Positions 35,182-43,508 of a stretch of 64,000 bases of DNA are shown here, one piece after another. Below the pieces are notes generated by a model. It was not told the origin of the DNA. It did not search any database and saw only the letters and a program-made list of their open reading frames with translations. The stretch spans positions 7,976 through 71,975 of the forward strand of contig CAZGOM010000006.1 of NCBI GenBank assembly GCA_964527265.1, given 5' to 3'. This DNA comes from CAZGOM01 sp964527265 (GTDB lineage: Bacteria; Planctomycetota; Phycisphaerae; Phycisphaerales; Phycisphaeraceae). The position numbers and the translations under genes are program-made. Numbering within the stretch: the first letter of the stretch is position 1; every line of letters begins with the position of its first letter.

Positions 35182-35775
35182 ATGAAGCTGCGTGGGTGGA
35201 TTAATCGCAATTCCGAGTTGGTGACGGTGATATCCGTATTTTTGCTGGTGTTTTCGCTGGTGGTGCTGGTGAAAAGCACGCCGCGCAATGGGCGGGTGAT
35301 TACTCGGGCGTATTATTACGATGTGGTGACAGGGAAGCTTTTTGCTGGCCCGGTGCAGGAAACACCGCCGATTCCGACGCCGGAGGGGAGCATGAAGAAC
35401 GGTGTTTTCGCGGGTGTTCGTGCGAATGTGTTTTCATGCACAAGCTGTGATGATGTGAAATCCCACAAAGTAGGGTATCTGGAGACATATACGCAGGAAG
35501 CGCGCGAAGCAGTGGATGCGCAGCGCATGATGGCGGATGCGGCAAGCCGCGTACTTGGGGAACCCGGGCAGGAGAATGTGGGAACGCAGCCGGGGTCTGA
35601 TCCGAGTGAAATCAAGTTGATGGAAGCGATTGCCCGGGGGCGCCTGATCGCGTCGCCAGAGAATATTGAGCGCTGGTTTCCTATGGAATCAGACGAAGGG
35701 ATGCAGCTTGTAAATGCGGCGATGAAAAGCTGCCCGGGCGAGCGTTACGCAAACCAGTGTTACCCTGAGGATTGA
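35182..35775 (+). CDS. Membrane-anchored Cys-motif protein, tandem paralogue 1
   Basis: A 197-residue protein with one N-terminal membrane helix (LVTVISVFLLVFSLVVLV). The exported domain starts RAYYYDVVTGKLFAGPV. Conserved features shared with the neighbour at 36184 are NVFSCTSCDD (a CxxC pair), VGYLETYTQEARE and the C-terminal MKSCPGERYANQCYPED. Four cysteines in equivalent places suggest a disulfide- or metal-stabilised fold. I do not recognise the family. ATG 35182 was chosen because the frame further upstream crosses an intrinsic terminator. It could be regulated by that terminator. Confidence 0.75.
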   Translation: MKLRGWINRNSELVTVISVFLLVFSLVVLVKSTPRNGRVITRAYYYDVVTGKLFAGPVQETPPIPTPEGSMKNGVFAGVRANVFSCTSCDDVKSHKVGYLETYTQEAREAVDAQRMMADAASRVLGEPGQENVGTQPGSDPSEIKLMEAIARGRLIASPENIERWFPMESDEGMQLVNAAMKSCPGERYANQCYPED

Positions 35776-36183
35776 TCGGGAAGCGAGAGACGGTGGAGAA
35801 AATAGACAGTCGAGTTTGCATCTTTCGCGTGTTTGTTAAGATGGCAAGGCCTTAAAGATTGATGTAGACATATTTGAACGAGTTCAAGAGAGGCTGCCGG
35901 GCTTGACCGGGCCACAAACTCTTGGATGATGTAAAACAAGGCGGGGGGGATCAGACAAGATCAGGGAGTCTGATTCAGATGTTTGTGAGTGGGTGGTTGG
36001 TGCCTTTGTTCCTGTACCTGTTCTAGGTTGGCAGGGGCGACAAAGGCGGCAGCCGCCAGGGTTGGTAGGGCATTTCCGGCGTATGCCGAATATCCATGTG
36101 GAATTCGGACAATTGCCTTTACCGGTGTAGTGTTGAGAGAGCAACTTGGCTCACCGAGCAGGTAAACAAAGGAAGGATTGCAT
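35776..36183 (+). other. 408-base gap between the tandem paralogues
   Basis: No gene is seen. It contains a perfect dyad TTGAAC-GA-GTTCAA (35874-35887), which could be an operator, a short palindrome GGCGGCAGCCGCC at about 36047 and a dyad near CCGGCGTATGCCG (about 36078). AAAGGAAGGA before 36184 is the ribosome binding site of the next gene. Confidence 0.45.
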
Positions 36184-36789
36184 ATGCAGATTCGGGAATG
36201 GGTGAACAAGAATTCGGCAGTGACCACGATTATTTCAGTGGTGTTGCTGTTTTGTGCATTGTTTTATCTGATGCGGACGGTGTTTCCGCCGCCGCCGGAA
36301 CCGATCACGAAAGTGTTCTATTACGACATCATCACCGGCAAGCTGTTTCCAGCGCCGGTTGAGGAATATCCTCCGATCGCTACACCGGACAACAGTACAT
36401 TGGCTAATGGCCAGCCAGCCGGTGTGAAGGCAAATGTGTTTTCATGTACGCGTTGCCGGGAAGGTGATTGGTATATCGGGTATCTGGAGACGTATCTTCC
36501 GGAAGCGCGTGAAGTGCAGATCCGAATGAACGAAGAGATGAAGAAGATGTCTGAGCAGCCGCTGCCTGAACCGGGTGCCGCCGGGACGCCTGCCCCGATG
36601 CCGCCTCCGATGATGGGCCCCAGCCCGCAGGAAATGATGCTCATTTCCGAAGGCCATCTGGTGGCAAGCCAGGAGGACGTCAACAAATGGTTCAAGCAGG
36701 AATCACCTGAAGGGGCGGCGCTTGTGAACGCAGCGATGAAGAAATGCCCGGATAACAAGTATCCGCAGCAGTGCTTCCCTGGCCGCTGA
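36184..36789 (+). CDS. Membrane-anchored Cys-motif protein, tandem paralogue 2
   Basis: A 201-residue paralogue of 35182-35775. It has one N-terminal membrane helix (VTTIISVVLLFCALFYLM), then KVFYYDIITGKLFPAPVEEYPPIATP, KANVFSCTRCREGDWYIGYLETYLPEARE, a Pro/Met-rich linker absent from its partner (about 125-150), and the ending MKKCPDNKYPQQCFPGR. The four cysteines are conserved between the copies. ATG 36184 is two codons after a TTG and has AAAGGAAGGA upstream. The function is unknown; the position outside the inner membrane is inferred from the helix orientation. A terminator follows. Confidence 0.77.
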   Translation: MQIREWVNKNSAVTTIISVVLLFCALFYLMRTVFPPPPEPITKVFYYDIITGKLFPAPVEEYPPIATPDNSTLANGQPAGVKANVFSCTRCREGDWYIGYLETYLPEAREVQIRMNEEMKKMSEQPLPEPGAAGTPAPMPPPMMGPSPQEMMLISEGHLVASQEDVNKWFKQESPEGAALVNAAMKKCPDNKYPQQCFPGR

Positions 36790-36816
36790 ATCGATTGAAA
36801 TGGCACTATTTGAAAG

Positions 36817-36841
36817 AACCCGGTTTAAGACCGGGTTTTTT
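36817..36841 (+). terminator. Rho-independent terminator after paralogue 2
   Basis: An 8-bp stem AACCCGGT / ACCGGGTT with loop TTAAG and a T-tract. It lies 28 bases after the stop at 36789 and ends the + unit before the convergent phosphoesterase. Confidence 0.88.
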
Positions 36842-36877
36842 CATTTGGGATCTTCAGTCTTTATTGATCTTTATTGA

Positions 36878-37873
36878 TCAGATGGAGGGATGGCCGGGAA
36901 GGGGTTGGCCCGGGGTGGGGACGGAGCGGAGAGTGAGGATGGCGATTTCGGCCGGGCAATTGATGCGTACGGGGAACCAGGAGCCGACGCCGGAGTTGAC
37001 GTAGAGGTATTGGTTGGAACGCTCGTAGAGGCCACGAGGGTATTGGAAGGTCATGGCACCAAAGCCGAGAGAGCCTTTTTTGCCGTGTGAATTGGAGAGG
37101 ACGACTTGGCCGCCATGGGTATGGCCGGCGAGGGTGAGTGCGACGCCGTGGCGGACGGCGGCGTCAAAGGCGTCGGGGTGGTGGGCGAGGAGGATTTTGA
37201 GTTGGGTGCCGGGGTGGTGTTTGTCGGCTGATTTGAGGGTGCGGTGGACCATTGCGGCGGTGCGGGCGGGAGCGTCGTGGTAGTCAATGCCTGCGATGAG
37301 GAATTTGACGCCGTTTTTTGTGATTTGAACCGATTGGTTCAAGAGGAGGCCCAGTTTTGCTTCACGAAAGGCGGCGAGGAAACGCGGAGCGTTATCGAGG
37401 TAGTCATGGTTGCCGGGAACCATATGGACGCCCAGTGGCGCACGGAGACGCTGCATCTGCGGGACGATGTCGGTGAGGTATTTGCAGGAGAGGTCGAGAA
37501 AATCGCCAGTGACGGCGATGAGATCCGAGTCAAAGGCATTGGCTTTTTCGACAATGGTGTCGATTTGTTTTGCAGTGGTGAGTTTGCCGATATGGAGGTC
37601 GGAAAGATGAGTGATTTTGAGGCCTTCGAGGCCGGCTGGAAGGGTCGGTATAAACAGGTCCCGATGGACAACTGAGGCAGAGCGTTTTTCGTGGGAACGG
37701 GTGATACGGCCGCGGGAGAACCAGATGGGTGCGGCAGTGAGCGCGGCATGACGCACTTTGGCGGTGATGCGTTTGAGGCGGGACCTCTTTTTTTGTGCGG
37801 CGGGGCGTTCGGGGCTGGCTGGGCCCACCTCAAAACTGGGAGGGGTATCGTCAGGTGGGGTTTCTTCGGCCAT
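36878..37873 (-). CDS. Metallophosphoesterase (YaeI-like)
   Basis: A 331-residue calcineurin-like phosphoesterase. Motifs in order are ITHLSDLHIGK (D92, H94), VTGDFLD, VPGNHDYLD, LAHHPDAF and LAGHTHGGQV, which together supply the dinuclear metal site. A Pro-rich and basic N-terminal segment of about 80 residues precedes the domain, longer than in typical YaeI (about 270). There is a weakly hydrophobic stretch near 43-52 and no clear signal peptide. Related proteins act on UDP-sugars, lipid A intermediates or phosphodiesters. It is a monocistron convergent with the Cys-motif paralogues. Confidence 0.9.
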   Translation of the reverse strand: MAEETPPDDTPPSFEVGPASPERPAAQKKRSRLKRITAKVRHAALTAAPIWFSRGRITRSHEKRSASVVHRDLFIPTLPAGLEGLKITHLSDLHIGKLTTAKQIDTIVEKANAFDSDLIAVTGDFLDLSCKYLTDIVPQMQRLRAPLGVHMVPGNHDYLDNAPRFLAAFREAKLGLLLNQSVQITKNGVKFLIAGIDYHDAPARTAAMVHRTLKSADKHHPGTQLKILLAHHPDAFDAAVRHGVALTLAGHTHGGQVVLSNSHGKKGSLGFGAMTFQYPRGLYERSNQYLYVNSGVGSWFPVRINCPAEIAILTLRSVPTPGQPLPGHPSI

Positions 37874-37990
37874 GGGTGTGGACCGGAAAAAGATTCGAGT
37901 ATTGGGCTACTGTTTCAATCATAGCGGGTAAGACAGAGGAGTCTATCGGGGGAAGGATGAATGGGGATTGAGGGATGGGCAAGAGATGAT

Positions 37991-39394
37991 TTAGCGCAGA
38001 CCATACTCCTTGAGCTTGCGGTAGAGGGTGCGTTCGCCGATGCCGAGCATTTTGGCGGCGGCTTCACGGTTACCGGCGTGGACCTGGAGAGCGTTACGAA
38101 TGGCTTGTTTTTCAATCTGGTCGAGGTTCATGTTGCTCTGGGCAGCGGAGGTATGGTTGGCGGTGTGATCGCCGGAATTACCCGCGGTGGCGGCCAGGGT
38201 TGATTTGATGTCGTCGGGCACGTGCTGGGGGAGAAGGCGGTCGCCTTCGCACATGACGACCATGCTCTGGACGACATTGATGAGCTGGCGGATATTGCCG
38301 GGCCAGGCGTATTGGGCCAGGAGGTGTTGGGTTTCCTCGGCGACGGAGACGTTGGGGCGGCCGATGTCGGTGGCGAATTTCTTGACGAAGTGAGTGACCA
38401 AGAGGGGAATGTCCTCGCGGCGTTCGCGCAGGGAGGGGAGGTGAATATTGGCGCCTTTGATGCGGTAGTAAAGGTCTTCGCGGAAGTCACCGGTTTTGAC
38501 CATGTCCTGGAGGTTGCGGTTGGTGGCGCTGATGAAGCGGACATCGACGCGGACGGTTTTATTCGCGCCGAGTCGGACGACTTCGCCTGATTCAAGGACA
38601 CGCAGGAGCTTGGCCTGCATGATCAGGGGCATGTCGCCGACTTCGTCGAGGAAGAGAGTGCCGCCGGAGGCGTATTCAAAACGGCCTTCGCGTTCGCGAT
38701 CGGCCCCAGTGAAGGCGCCTTTGACGTGACCGAAGAGTTCATCTTCAAGGATGGATTCGGAGAGGCCGGCGCAGTTCAAAGGGACAAAGCGCTGTTTGGC
38801 GCGCTTGGAGTTGTTGTGGATGGCCTGGGCGATGAGTTCCTTGCCGGTGCCGGATTCGCCGGTGATGAGGACGGGGATGTTATTGGGGGCGATCTGCTTG
38901 AGGAGATTAATGGCGGTCTTGATCTGGGGAGAGGAGCCGATGATGCCTTCGAAGCCGAAGGTTTCATCGACACGCTGCTGGAGGTGGGTGTTGGTGGCGC
39001 GGAGAGCAACGGCCTGAATGGCATGGCCGACGAGGGTGCGAAAGACGTCAAGATCAAGGGGTTTTTCGATGAAGTCGTAGGCACCCTGCTTGATGGCGGT
39101 CTTGCAGGTGGGGACGTCGCCGTGTGCAGTGACGAGAATGGTTTCAGCGTTGGACTGATGCTGGCGGGCGGCGGCGAGGATGCGCAGGCCATCGTCAGGC
39201 TGTTCCATAACGAGGTCGGTGACGATGACGTCGAACTGGCCGTGAGAGAGCTCATCGATGGCGTCGTGGGAGTTATGGACGAGCGTGCAGACATGACCGA
39301 GGCGGCGGAGTGATTCGGCCATGACTTCGGCGTGCTCGGCTTCGTCGTCGGCGATGAGGATCTGTGCGCAGGGTATGGAGGAGTCTTTGGTCAT
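37991..39394 (-). CDS. Sigma-54-dependent response regulator (NtrC family)
   Basis: A 467-residue regulator with three domains. The receiver (about 10-125) has ADDEAE and the phospho-acceptor D60 in VIVTDLVM. The AAA+ domain (about 148-390) has Walker A GESGTGKE (179-186), the sigma-54 contact loop GAFTGA (226-231), Walker B GGTLFLDEVGDMP and a WPGNIRQL element. The Fis-type HTH is at the C-terminus (AIRNALQVHAGNREAAAKMLGIGERTLYRKLKEYG). Phosphorylation by a cognate histidine kinase should allow it to activate sigma-54 promoters. No kinase gene lies next to it. It is divergent from mqnA. Confidence 0.96.
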   Translation of the reverse strand: MTKDSSIPCAQILIADDEAEHAEVMAESLRRLGHVCTLVHNSHDAIDELSHGQFDVIVTDLVMEQPDDGLRILAAARQHQSNAETILVTAHGDVPTCKTAIKQGAYDFIEKPLDLDVFRTLVGHAIQAVALRATNTHLQQRVDETFGFEGIIGSSPQIKTAINLLKQIAPNNIPVLITGESGTGKELIAQAIHNNSKRAKQRFVPLNCAGLSESILEDELFGHVKGAFTGADREREGRFEYASGGTLFLDEVGDMPLIMQAKLLRVLESGEVVRLGANKTVRVDVRFISATNRNLQDMVKTGDFREDLYYRIKGANIHLPSLRERREDIPLLVTHFVKKFATDIGRPNVSVAEETQHLLAQYAWPGNIRQLINVVQSMVVMCEGDRLLPQHVPDDIKSTLAATAGNSGDHTANHTSAAQSNMNLDQIEKQAIRNALQVHAGNREAAAKMLGIGERTLYRKLKEYGLR

Positions 39395-39437
39395 TTGTGC
39401 GTCATTTTAGCCGAGGGTGAGGCGGGCGGCATGGTTC

Positions 39438-39443
39438 TATAAT
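39438..39443 (+). promoter_or_regulatory. Perfect -10 box ahead of mqnA
   Basis: TATAAT lies in the gap after the divergent regulator. No good -35 box is seen 16-18 bases upstream. If used, transcription would begin near 39450, which disfavours a start codon at 39450 and supports ATG 39492. Confidence 0.4.
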
Positions 39444-39491
39444 TTGTTCATGAAGCAACCAACTGTACAAGCGATTGGGCAGGCGTCGGGA

Positions 39492-40274
39492 ATGAGGCGC
39501 ACGGAAGTGGGTTGCGTGAGTTTTTTGAATTCCAAGCCGTTGATTGATGGAGCGGAGGCGGTTTTAGGGGGTCCAGTGAGGTTTGAGGTACCTTCGCGGC
39601 TGCTGGATCTGCTGTTGGGTGGGGAGGTGAAGATCGCGCTTTGCCCGGTGATTGATTTCCAGCTTTCGCCGAAAGCGTTGAAAGTGGTGCCGGTGGGAGG
39701 GATCTGCTGCCGGGGCAGAACGCTGACAGTGCGGGTGTTTGGGAGGCGGCCATTGTCGGAGGTAAAGCGGGTTTATGCGGATACAGACAGCCACACGAGC
39801 GTAAACCTGATGCGGGTGTTGTTCAAGCGCCTGTTTGGGACAGTGCTCCAGGTGCTGCCGCTGAATGAGGCGGGTGCAGCGGAACCGGATTGCGTGCTTT
39901 TGATTGGGGACAAGGTGGTGACGCGGGAGCCAAGCCGCACGGTGTATCCGCATCAGATGGATTTGGGGGAGGCATGGCACGAGATGTCGGGACGGCCGTT
40001 TGTGTTTGCGACGTGGCTGGCGCTGGCGGAGACGGAGTTGGGGGATTTACCAGGGAGGCTCAAGGCGTTGCGGGAAGGGAATGCGGGGCGGATCGATGAG
40101 ATTGTGAAGGCCTATGCAGGGCCGCTGGGTTGGGATGCAGAGCGGGCCAGGGAGTATCTGGGCGGGCTGCTGCATTATGAGGTGGGGGAGGCAGAACTGG
40201 GCGCGATGGAGGCATTTTGGGGGGAAGCGCATGCATTGGGGTTGATTCCAGCGCTAAGGCCGATGCGGATATGA
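39492..40274 (+). CDS. mqnA: Chorismate dehydratase of the futalosine menaquinone pathway
   Basis: A 260-residue MqnA-type protein of periplasmic-binding-protein fold. It dehydrates chorismate to 3-enolpyruvylbenzoate at the start of the futalosine route. Family marks are the opening EVGCVSFLNSKPLIDGAE, the segment VKIALCPVIDF, and YADTDSHTSVNLMRVLFKRL. VLLIGDKVV and YPHQMDLGEAWHEMSGRPFVFATW follow. Length suits the family (about 260-290). ATG 39450 would add 14 residues but has no ribosome binding site and sits at a TATAAT-predicted transcription start. It is convergent with the PPIase-like gene. Confidence 0.92.
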   Translation: MRRTEVGCVSFLNSKPLIDGAEAVLGGPVRFEVPSRLLDLLLGGEVKIALCPVIDFQLSPKALKVVPVGGICCRGRTLTVRVFGRRPLSEVKRVYADTDSHTSVNLMRVLFKRLFGTVLQVLPLNEAGAAEPDCVLLIGDKVVTREPSRTVYPHQMDLGEAWHEMSGRPFVFATWLALAETELGDLPGRLKALREGNAGRIDEIVKAYAGPLGWDAERAREYLGGLLHYEVGEAELGAMEAFWGEAHALGLIPALRPMRI

Positions 40275-40310
40275 GTGACGGTTGAGACCAGGAAGCAGGA
40301 AATAAACAGA

Positions 40311-40333
40311 CAGGCCGCGCGAGGCGCGGCCTG
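40311..40333. terminator. GC-rich hairpin between convergent genes
   Basis: A perfect 10-bp stem CAGGCCGCGC / GCGCGGCCTG with loop GAG. It lies 36 bases after mqnA and 29 bases before the stop of the PPIase-like gene. It has no T-run, so it may be a bidirectional Rho-assisted terminator. Confidence 0.5.
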
Positions 40334-40361
40334 GGTCTGAATGGTTATGGGGAGATGGAGA

Positions 40362-42266
40362 TTATTCGACCGGTGCAGCGCGCTCAGAACCCTTGGGTTC
40401 ATAATTGAGGCGCTGTTGAACTTTCTTGAGTTCGACAAAGTCACGGTCGAGGCGGACGTTGATCGCCTGCTCGAGGATGAGACCGATCTGGGGGTTGGAG
40501 AGAGTGCCATCCACCATGATTTTGCTAGGGGCCTGAAGGCTGTCGACAGAGAAAACCGCGACGGACATCTGGTCTTCAAGAGGAACAGCGAAGAGGCGGT
40601 CTTTAAAGGGCGCTTTTTCAATGGGGCCTTTGGCGCTCAGGTCTAAGGCCTTGGAGAAGACGGCATCAACGAAGGCTTCGTTCTGGCCGATCTGCGGCAG
40701 GAACGGAACCGTGAATCGACCCTGCTGACGGTTTTTACGGGGGAAGGGGATAAGTTTGATCTCTGTCATGCCCAGGGATTTGGCATAGGCTTCCATGGAG
40801 GGCTGCGCAGCGGCCTTGGCGAGGATGGCTTGCGGGTCCTTCTGAATGAGTTCCCAAGTAGCCAGTTTTTCGGCGTCACGTGCGACTGCGAGCTTGGCCT
40901 TATCAAGACTGGAGGGAACCTGGGCCTTTTGCGCGCCAATGAGGCGAAAGATGTAGCGGGAATGATCAAAGCTGGAGAGAGGAGCGCTGGGGAGCCCCAC
41001 CTGCAGGCGCAGAGCGAGGTATGGGTTGTCCTTGGCGGGATCCAGTTCACGGGCGCTCATGACGTAATCGGAGAAGATGGAATCGCGGCGTGAAGGGAGG
41101 TAGCTGGAAGGAATGCCCTTGAGCGCGCTCAAAGACTTGGAATCAAACCACTGATCACCTTCAATGCGGACGGTGGGGGTGATGCCGAATTGGGTTTTGA
41201 TCTGGTTTAAGACCATCTCAAGAGGGATGGGTTTGAAGCCTTCGGGAAGGACTTTGTAGCCATCCTGGTCGGCAAGGGTTTGAGTGTTTTGGGCAAGGGC
41301 GCTGGCGGCAAAACGGATGATTTTGTCAGCAAGCTCATCTGCTTTTTTGGCCTTCAGATGCTCGCGGATATCACCGGCGACCTGGTCGTAGGGCTTGTAG
41401 ACAGGGGCCGCGGGTTGGGTGGCGTTGGGATTTTCGGGCTGGACAGTGAAGAAGGGGATGGTTTTGTGGTTCTTGTCGTAGAAGTCCTGCATTTCGACTT
41501 CGTCGACCTTGACCTTGGAAGAGACGAGGGCACCGGGGACTTCCAGATATTCAATTTGGACGAGAGAGGGTGTTTTGTAACCAAAGCCGTAGGGCTTGCT
41601 CTGGCCGGGAAGGTCGTTTTTGTACTGGTCGAAGAGCTTGGTGAGTTGAGCCTCGGCAATGACGGGCTTGGCGCTGACCGCTTTTTCGGCGGGGAGAATG
41701 ACGCCTGTAGCAGTGGCGGTGGAACTAACGTCGTAAACGAGGCGCTGGATCATCGGCTCGCTGAGGCGGCTGGCGTTGCCGCCGACCTGGCCGTTGACGA
41801 GGTTGATATAGGTTTGAACCGCCAGGCCGGATTGCACTGCGTGAATGATTTCCTCAGGGCTCCACTTGCGCTGCGCGGCCAGGAGTTTCAGCTGGAGTTC
41901 GTTGATGCCCAGAGCATTTAACGTTTGATAGGCCTCGGCGGGGCTTGGGTGGATGCCAATGCGGTTTGCCTCAAGCAGGAAAAGCGTGAAGACTTCGCGC
42001 GGCGTTTCACCTAATCCACTTGGGTTCAAGAGGACTTCCGCGTTTTGCGGGTCAGCGATCATGGTGACGATGTCAAAATCGGCACCGGCTCTCATTTGCT
42101 GGGTGAGCGTGACGGGTTTGCCATGGAGTGAACCGACGATGATTTTGTCGGGATTTTGCTGCGTAAGCATCGGCACGGCGCCTTCGATGAGGAAGACGAC
42201 CATGAGGAGAGAGACGCCGACAGCCATGAGCCATTTGTTGTATTTACGGAAGAACTTGAAAGTCAT
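40362..42266 (-). CDS. Membrane-anchored SurA/PpiD-like protein
   Basis: A 634-residue protein. It begins MTFKFFRKYNKWLMAVGVSLLMVVFLIEGAV, a single N-terminal anchor as in PpiD. Next comes a SurA_N-like helical region (HGKPVTLTQQMRAG; LLEANRIGIHPSPAEAYQTLNALGI). A parvulin-like region is weak and hard to place. The C-terminal half has VVFSVDSLQAPSK-like beta elements and long helices. It probably helps fold or escort exported proteins. ATG 42266 was chosen because it starts the membrane anchor; the frame runs 34 codons further up without resembling a protein. The enzyme activity itself is not proven by visible residues. Confidence 0.75.
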   Translation of the reverse strand: MTFKFFRKYNKWLMAVGVSLLMVVFLIEGAVPMLTQQNPDKIIVGSLHGKPVTLTQQMRAGADFDIVTMIADPQNAEVLLNPSGLGETPREVFTLFLLEANRIGIHPSPAEAYQTLNALGINELQLKLLAAQRKWSPEEIIHAVQSGLAVQTYINLVNGQVGGNASRLSEPMIQRLVYDVSSTATATGVILPAEKAVSAKPVIAEAQLTKLFDQYKNDLPGQSKPYGFGYKTPSLVQIEYLEVPGALVSSKVKVDEVEMQDFYDKNHKTIPFFTVQPENPNATQPAAPVYKPYDQVAGDIREHLKAKKADELADKIIRFAASALAQNTQTLADQDGYKVLPEGFKPIPLEMVLNQIKTQFGITPTVRIEGDQWFDSKSLSALKGIPSSYLPSRRDSIFSDYVMSARELDPAKDNPYLALRLQVGLPSAPLSSFDHSRYIFRLIGAQKAQVPSSLDKAKLAVARDAEKLATWELIQKDPQAILAKAAAQPSMEAYAKSLGMTEIKLIPFPRKNRQQGRFTVPFLPQIGQNEAFVDAVFSKALDLSAKGPIEKAPFKDRLFAVPLEDQMSVAVFSVDSLQAPSKIMVDGTLSNPQIGLILEQAINVRLDRDFVELKKVQQRLNYEPKGSERAAPVE

Positions 42267-42385
42267 TGAATGCGCAACTCCATAAGGCCCGGGGAATGGG
42301 TCCGGGCACGGTCGAGCAAGTATACCGGGTATCGGGTTTCGGGTCGCGGGTTTCGGGTGAAGAGACAAAGGGTACGGACGGATAA

Positions 42386-43087
42386 TCAGCGGGGAATGTT
42401 GTGCTGGGTCAGGAGCGGGGGAAGAATTTTGTTGAAGTGGTCGGTGATTTGATCGAGCCAGGTCTGGCCTTTTTCGATGGAGGCTTCGGAAGGCGGGGTT
42501 CTGCTGTTGAAGTGGCCGAGTTTGTCGGCGTGTTCGGGGCGGATGTTGTGAAGGCGGGTTTCGAATCCGAGGACGAGCATCATGGAGGTTTCGTAAGTAC
42601 CGCCGTGGTCGATGCGGGGGATGACGTCCTGCTCGTCGAAAGCGATGGCGGTGGCGCCGTTTTCAGGCTTGAAGTTCCGAACGACTTCCTTGACGACCTT
42701 GCCCTGATAATTGGGGAAATGGCCGGAGTTGAGGATGATGATTTTAAAGCCGATGAGGTCGAGCCCGTCGATGAGGTCTTCAACAAGCATGCGGAGGGTT
42801 TCCTCACGGAGGTAGAAGTCGTTGATGTCGCGTTGCATTTTGCGGGCTGTGGCGCGGTCGGGGTTGAAGGGGGTGTGGATGCCGGCGATGTGGATGGGGG
42901 GAAGGATGACCCCGCCGAAACGCTTGGCGAGGTGGGCGTTCTGAGCGTTTGCCTTGAAGGTGTCGAGGCCCCAGGGGAGGTGCTCGCCGTGGCGCTCAAG
43001 CGGGCCAAGGGAGACCCAGGCGATGGGGCATTGGGTGATAGCCTGGTTGAGTTCGGATCCGAAGAGGTATTCGAAGCGTTGTTCCAT
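42386..43087 (-). CDS. Creatininase-family protein
   Basis: A 233-residue member of the creatininase superfamily of metal amidohydrolases. The metal motif LGPLERHGEHLPWGLDTF gives E, H and D ligands. NSGHFPNYQGK supplies the second histidine, and DHGGTYETSMML the distal glutamate. Besides creatininase itself, the family includes cofactor-biosynthesis amidases and sugar-lactone enzymes. It is the last gene of a four-gene unit with a mutarotase-like protein, an amidohydrolase and a dehydrogenase, so a lactone- or amide-opening step in sugar catabolism is likely (inference). ATG 43087 was chosen because the conserved fold starts there. Confidence 0.87.
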   Translation of the reverse strand: MEQRFEYLFGSELNQAITQCPIAWVSLGPLERHGEHLPWGLDTFKANAQNAHLAKRFGGVILPPIHIAGIHTPFNPDRATARKMQRDINDFYLREETLRMLVEDLIDGLDLIGFKIIILNSGHFPNYQGKVVKEVVRNFKPENGATAIAFDEQDVIPRIDHGGTYETSMMLVLGFETRLHNIRPEHADKLGHFNSRTPPSEASIEKGQTWLDQITDHFNKILPPLLTQHNIPR

Positions 43088-43158
43088 GGGAGACGGGTTC
43101 CGGGGTTCGGGGACGGATTCCGGGTGAAGAGTTAAGAGCGGAGGAGAGAAGATAAATG

Positions 43159-43482
43159 TCAGTTGGTGTGGAAGACTTCCTGCATGTTGGCCCACCATTC
43201 GCCGGGCTTTCGGGTTTCAAGGGGCTGCTGACAGGGCTCGCAGTGGGACCACCATTCCTGGGTGGTTTTGTCGGCGGCGATCTTGGCCATGTCGGCATCG
43301 AAATTCGTGCCGATGTATTCAAAGTAGGCGAAGAGGAAGCCATCGTGGTGGAAGATGGTGTAGTTTCGGATGTTGGCTTCGTGGATCATTTTGAGCACGG
43401 CAGGCCATGTATTGGCGTGGAGTTTGACGTATTCGTCGTATTTTTCGGGGCGGAGTTTGATGACTTGGCCGTAGCGTTTCAT
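43159..43482 (-). CDS. L-rhamnose mutarotase-like protein
   Basis: A 107-residue dimeric alpha/beta-barrel protein of the DUF718/RhaM family, which interconverts alpha and beta anomers of L-rhamnose or L-fucose. It reads KRYGQVIKLRPEKYDEYVKLH, then WPAVLKMIHEANIRNYTIFHHDGFLFAYFEYIG, including the Tyr and His positions used in RhaM. Length is usual (about 104-115). It is third in the operon 45581 to 42386 and fits pathways in which dehydrogenase, lactonase and mutarotase act on deoxysugars. Confidence 0.92.
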   Translation of the reverse strand: MKRYGQVIKLRPEKYDEYVKLHANTWPAVLKMIHEANIRNYTIFHHDGFLFAYFEYIGTNFDADMAKIAADKTTQEWWSHCEPCQQPLETRKPGEWWANMQEVFHTN

Positions 43483-43508
43483 GGGGTGTCCTGGGGGTTG
43501 GGTGAAAA

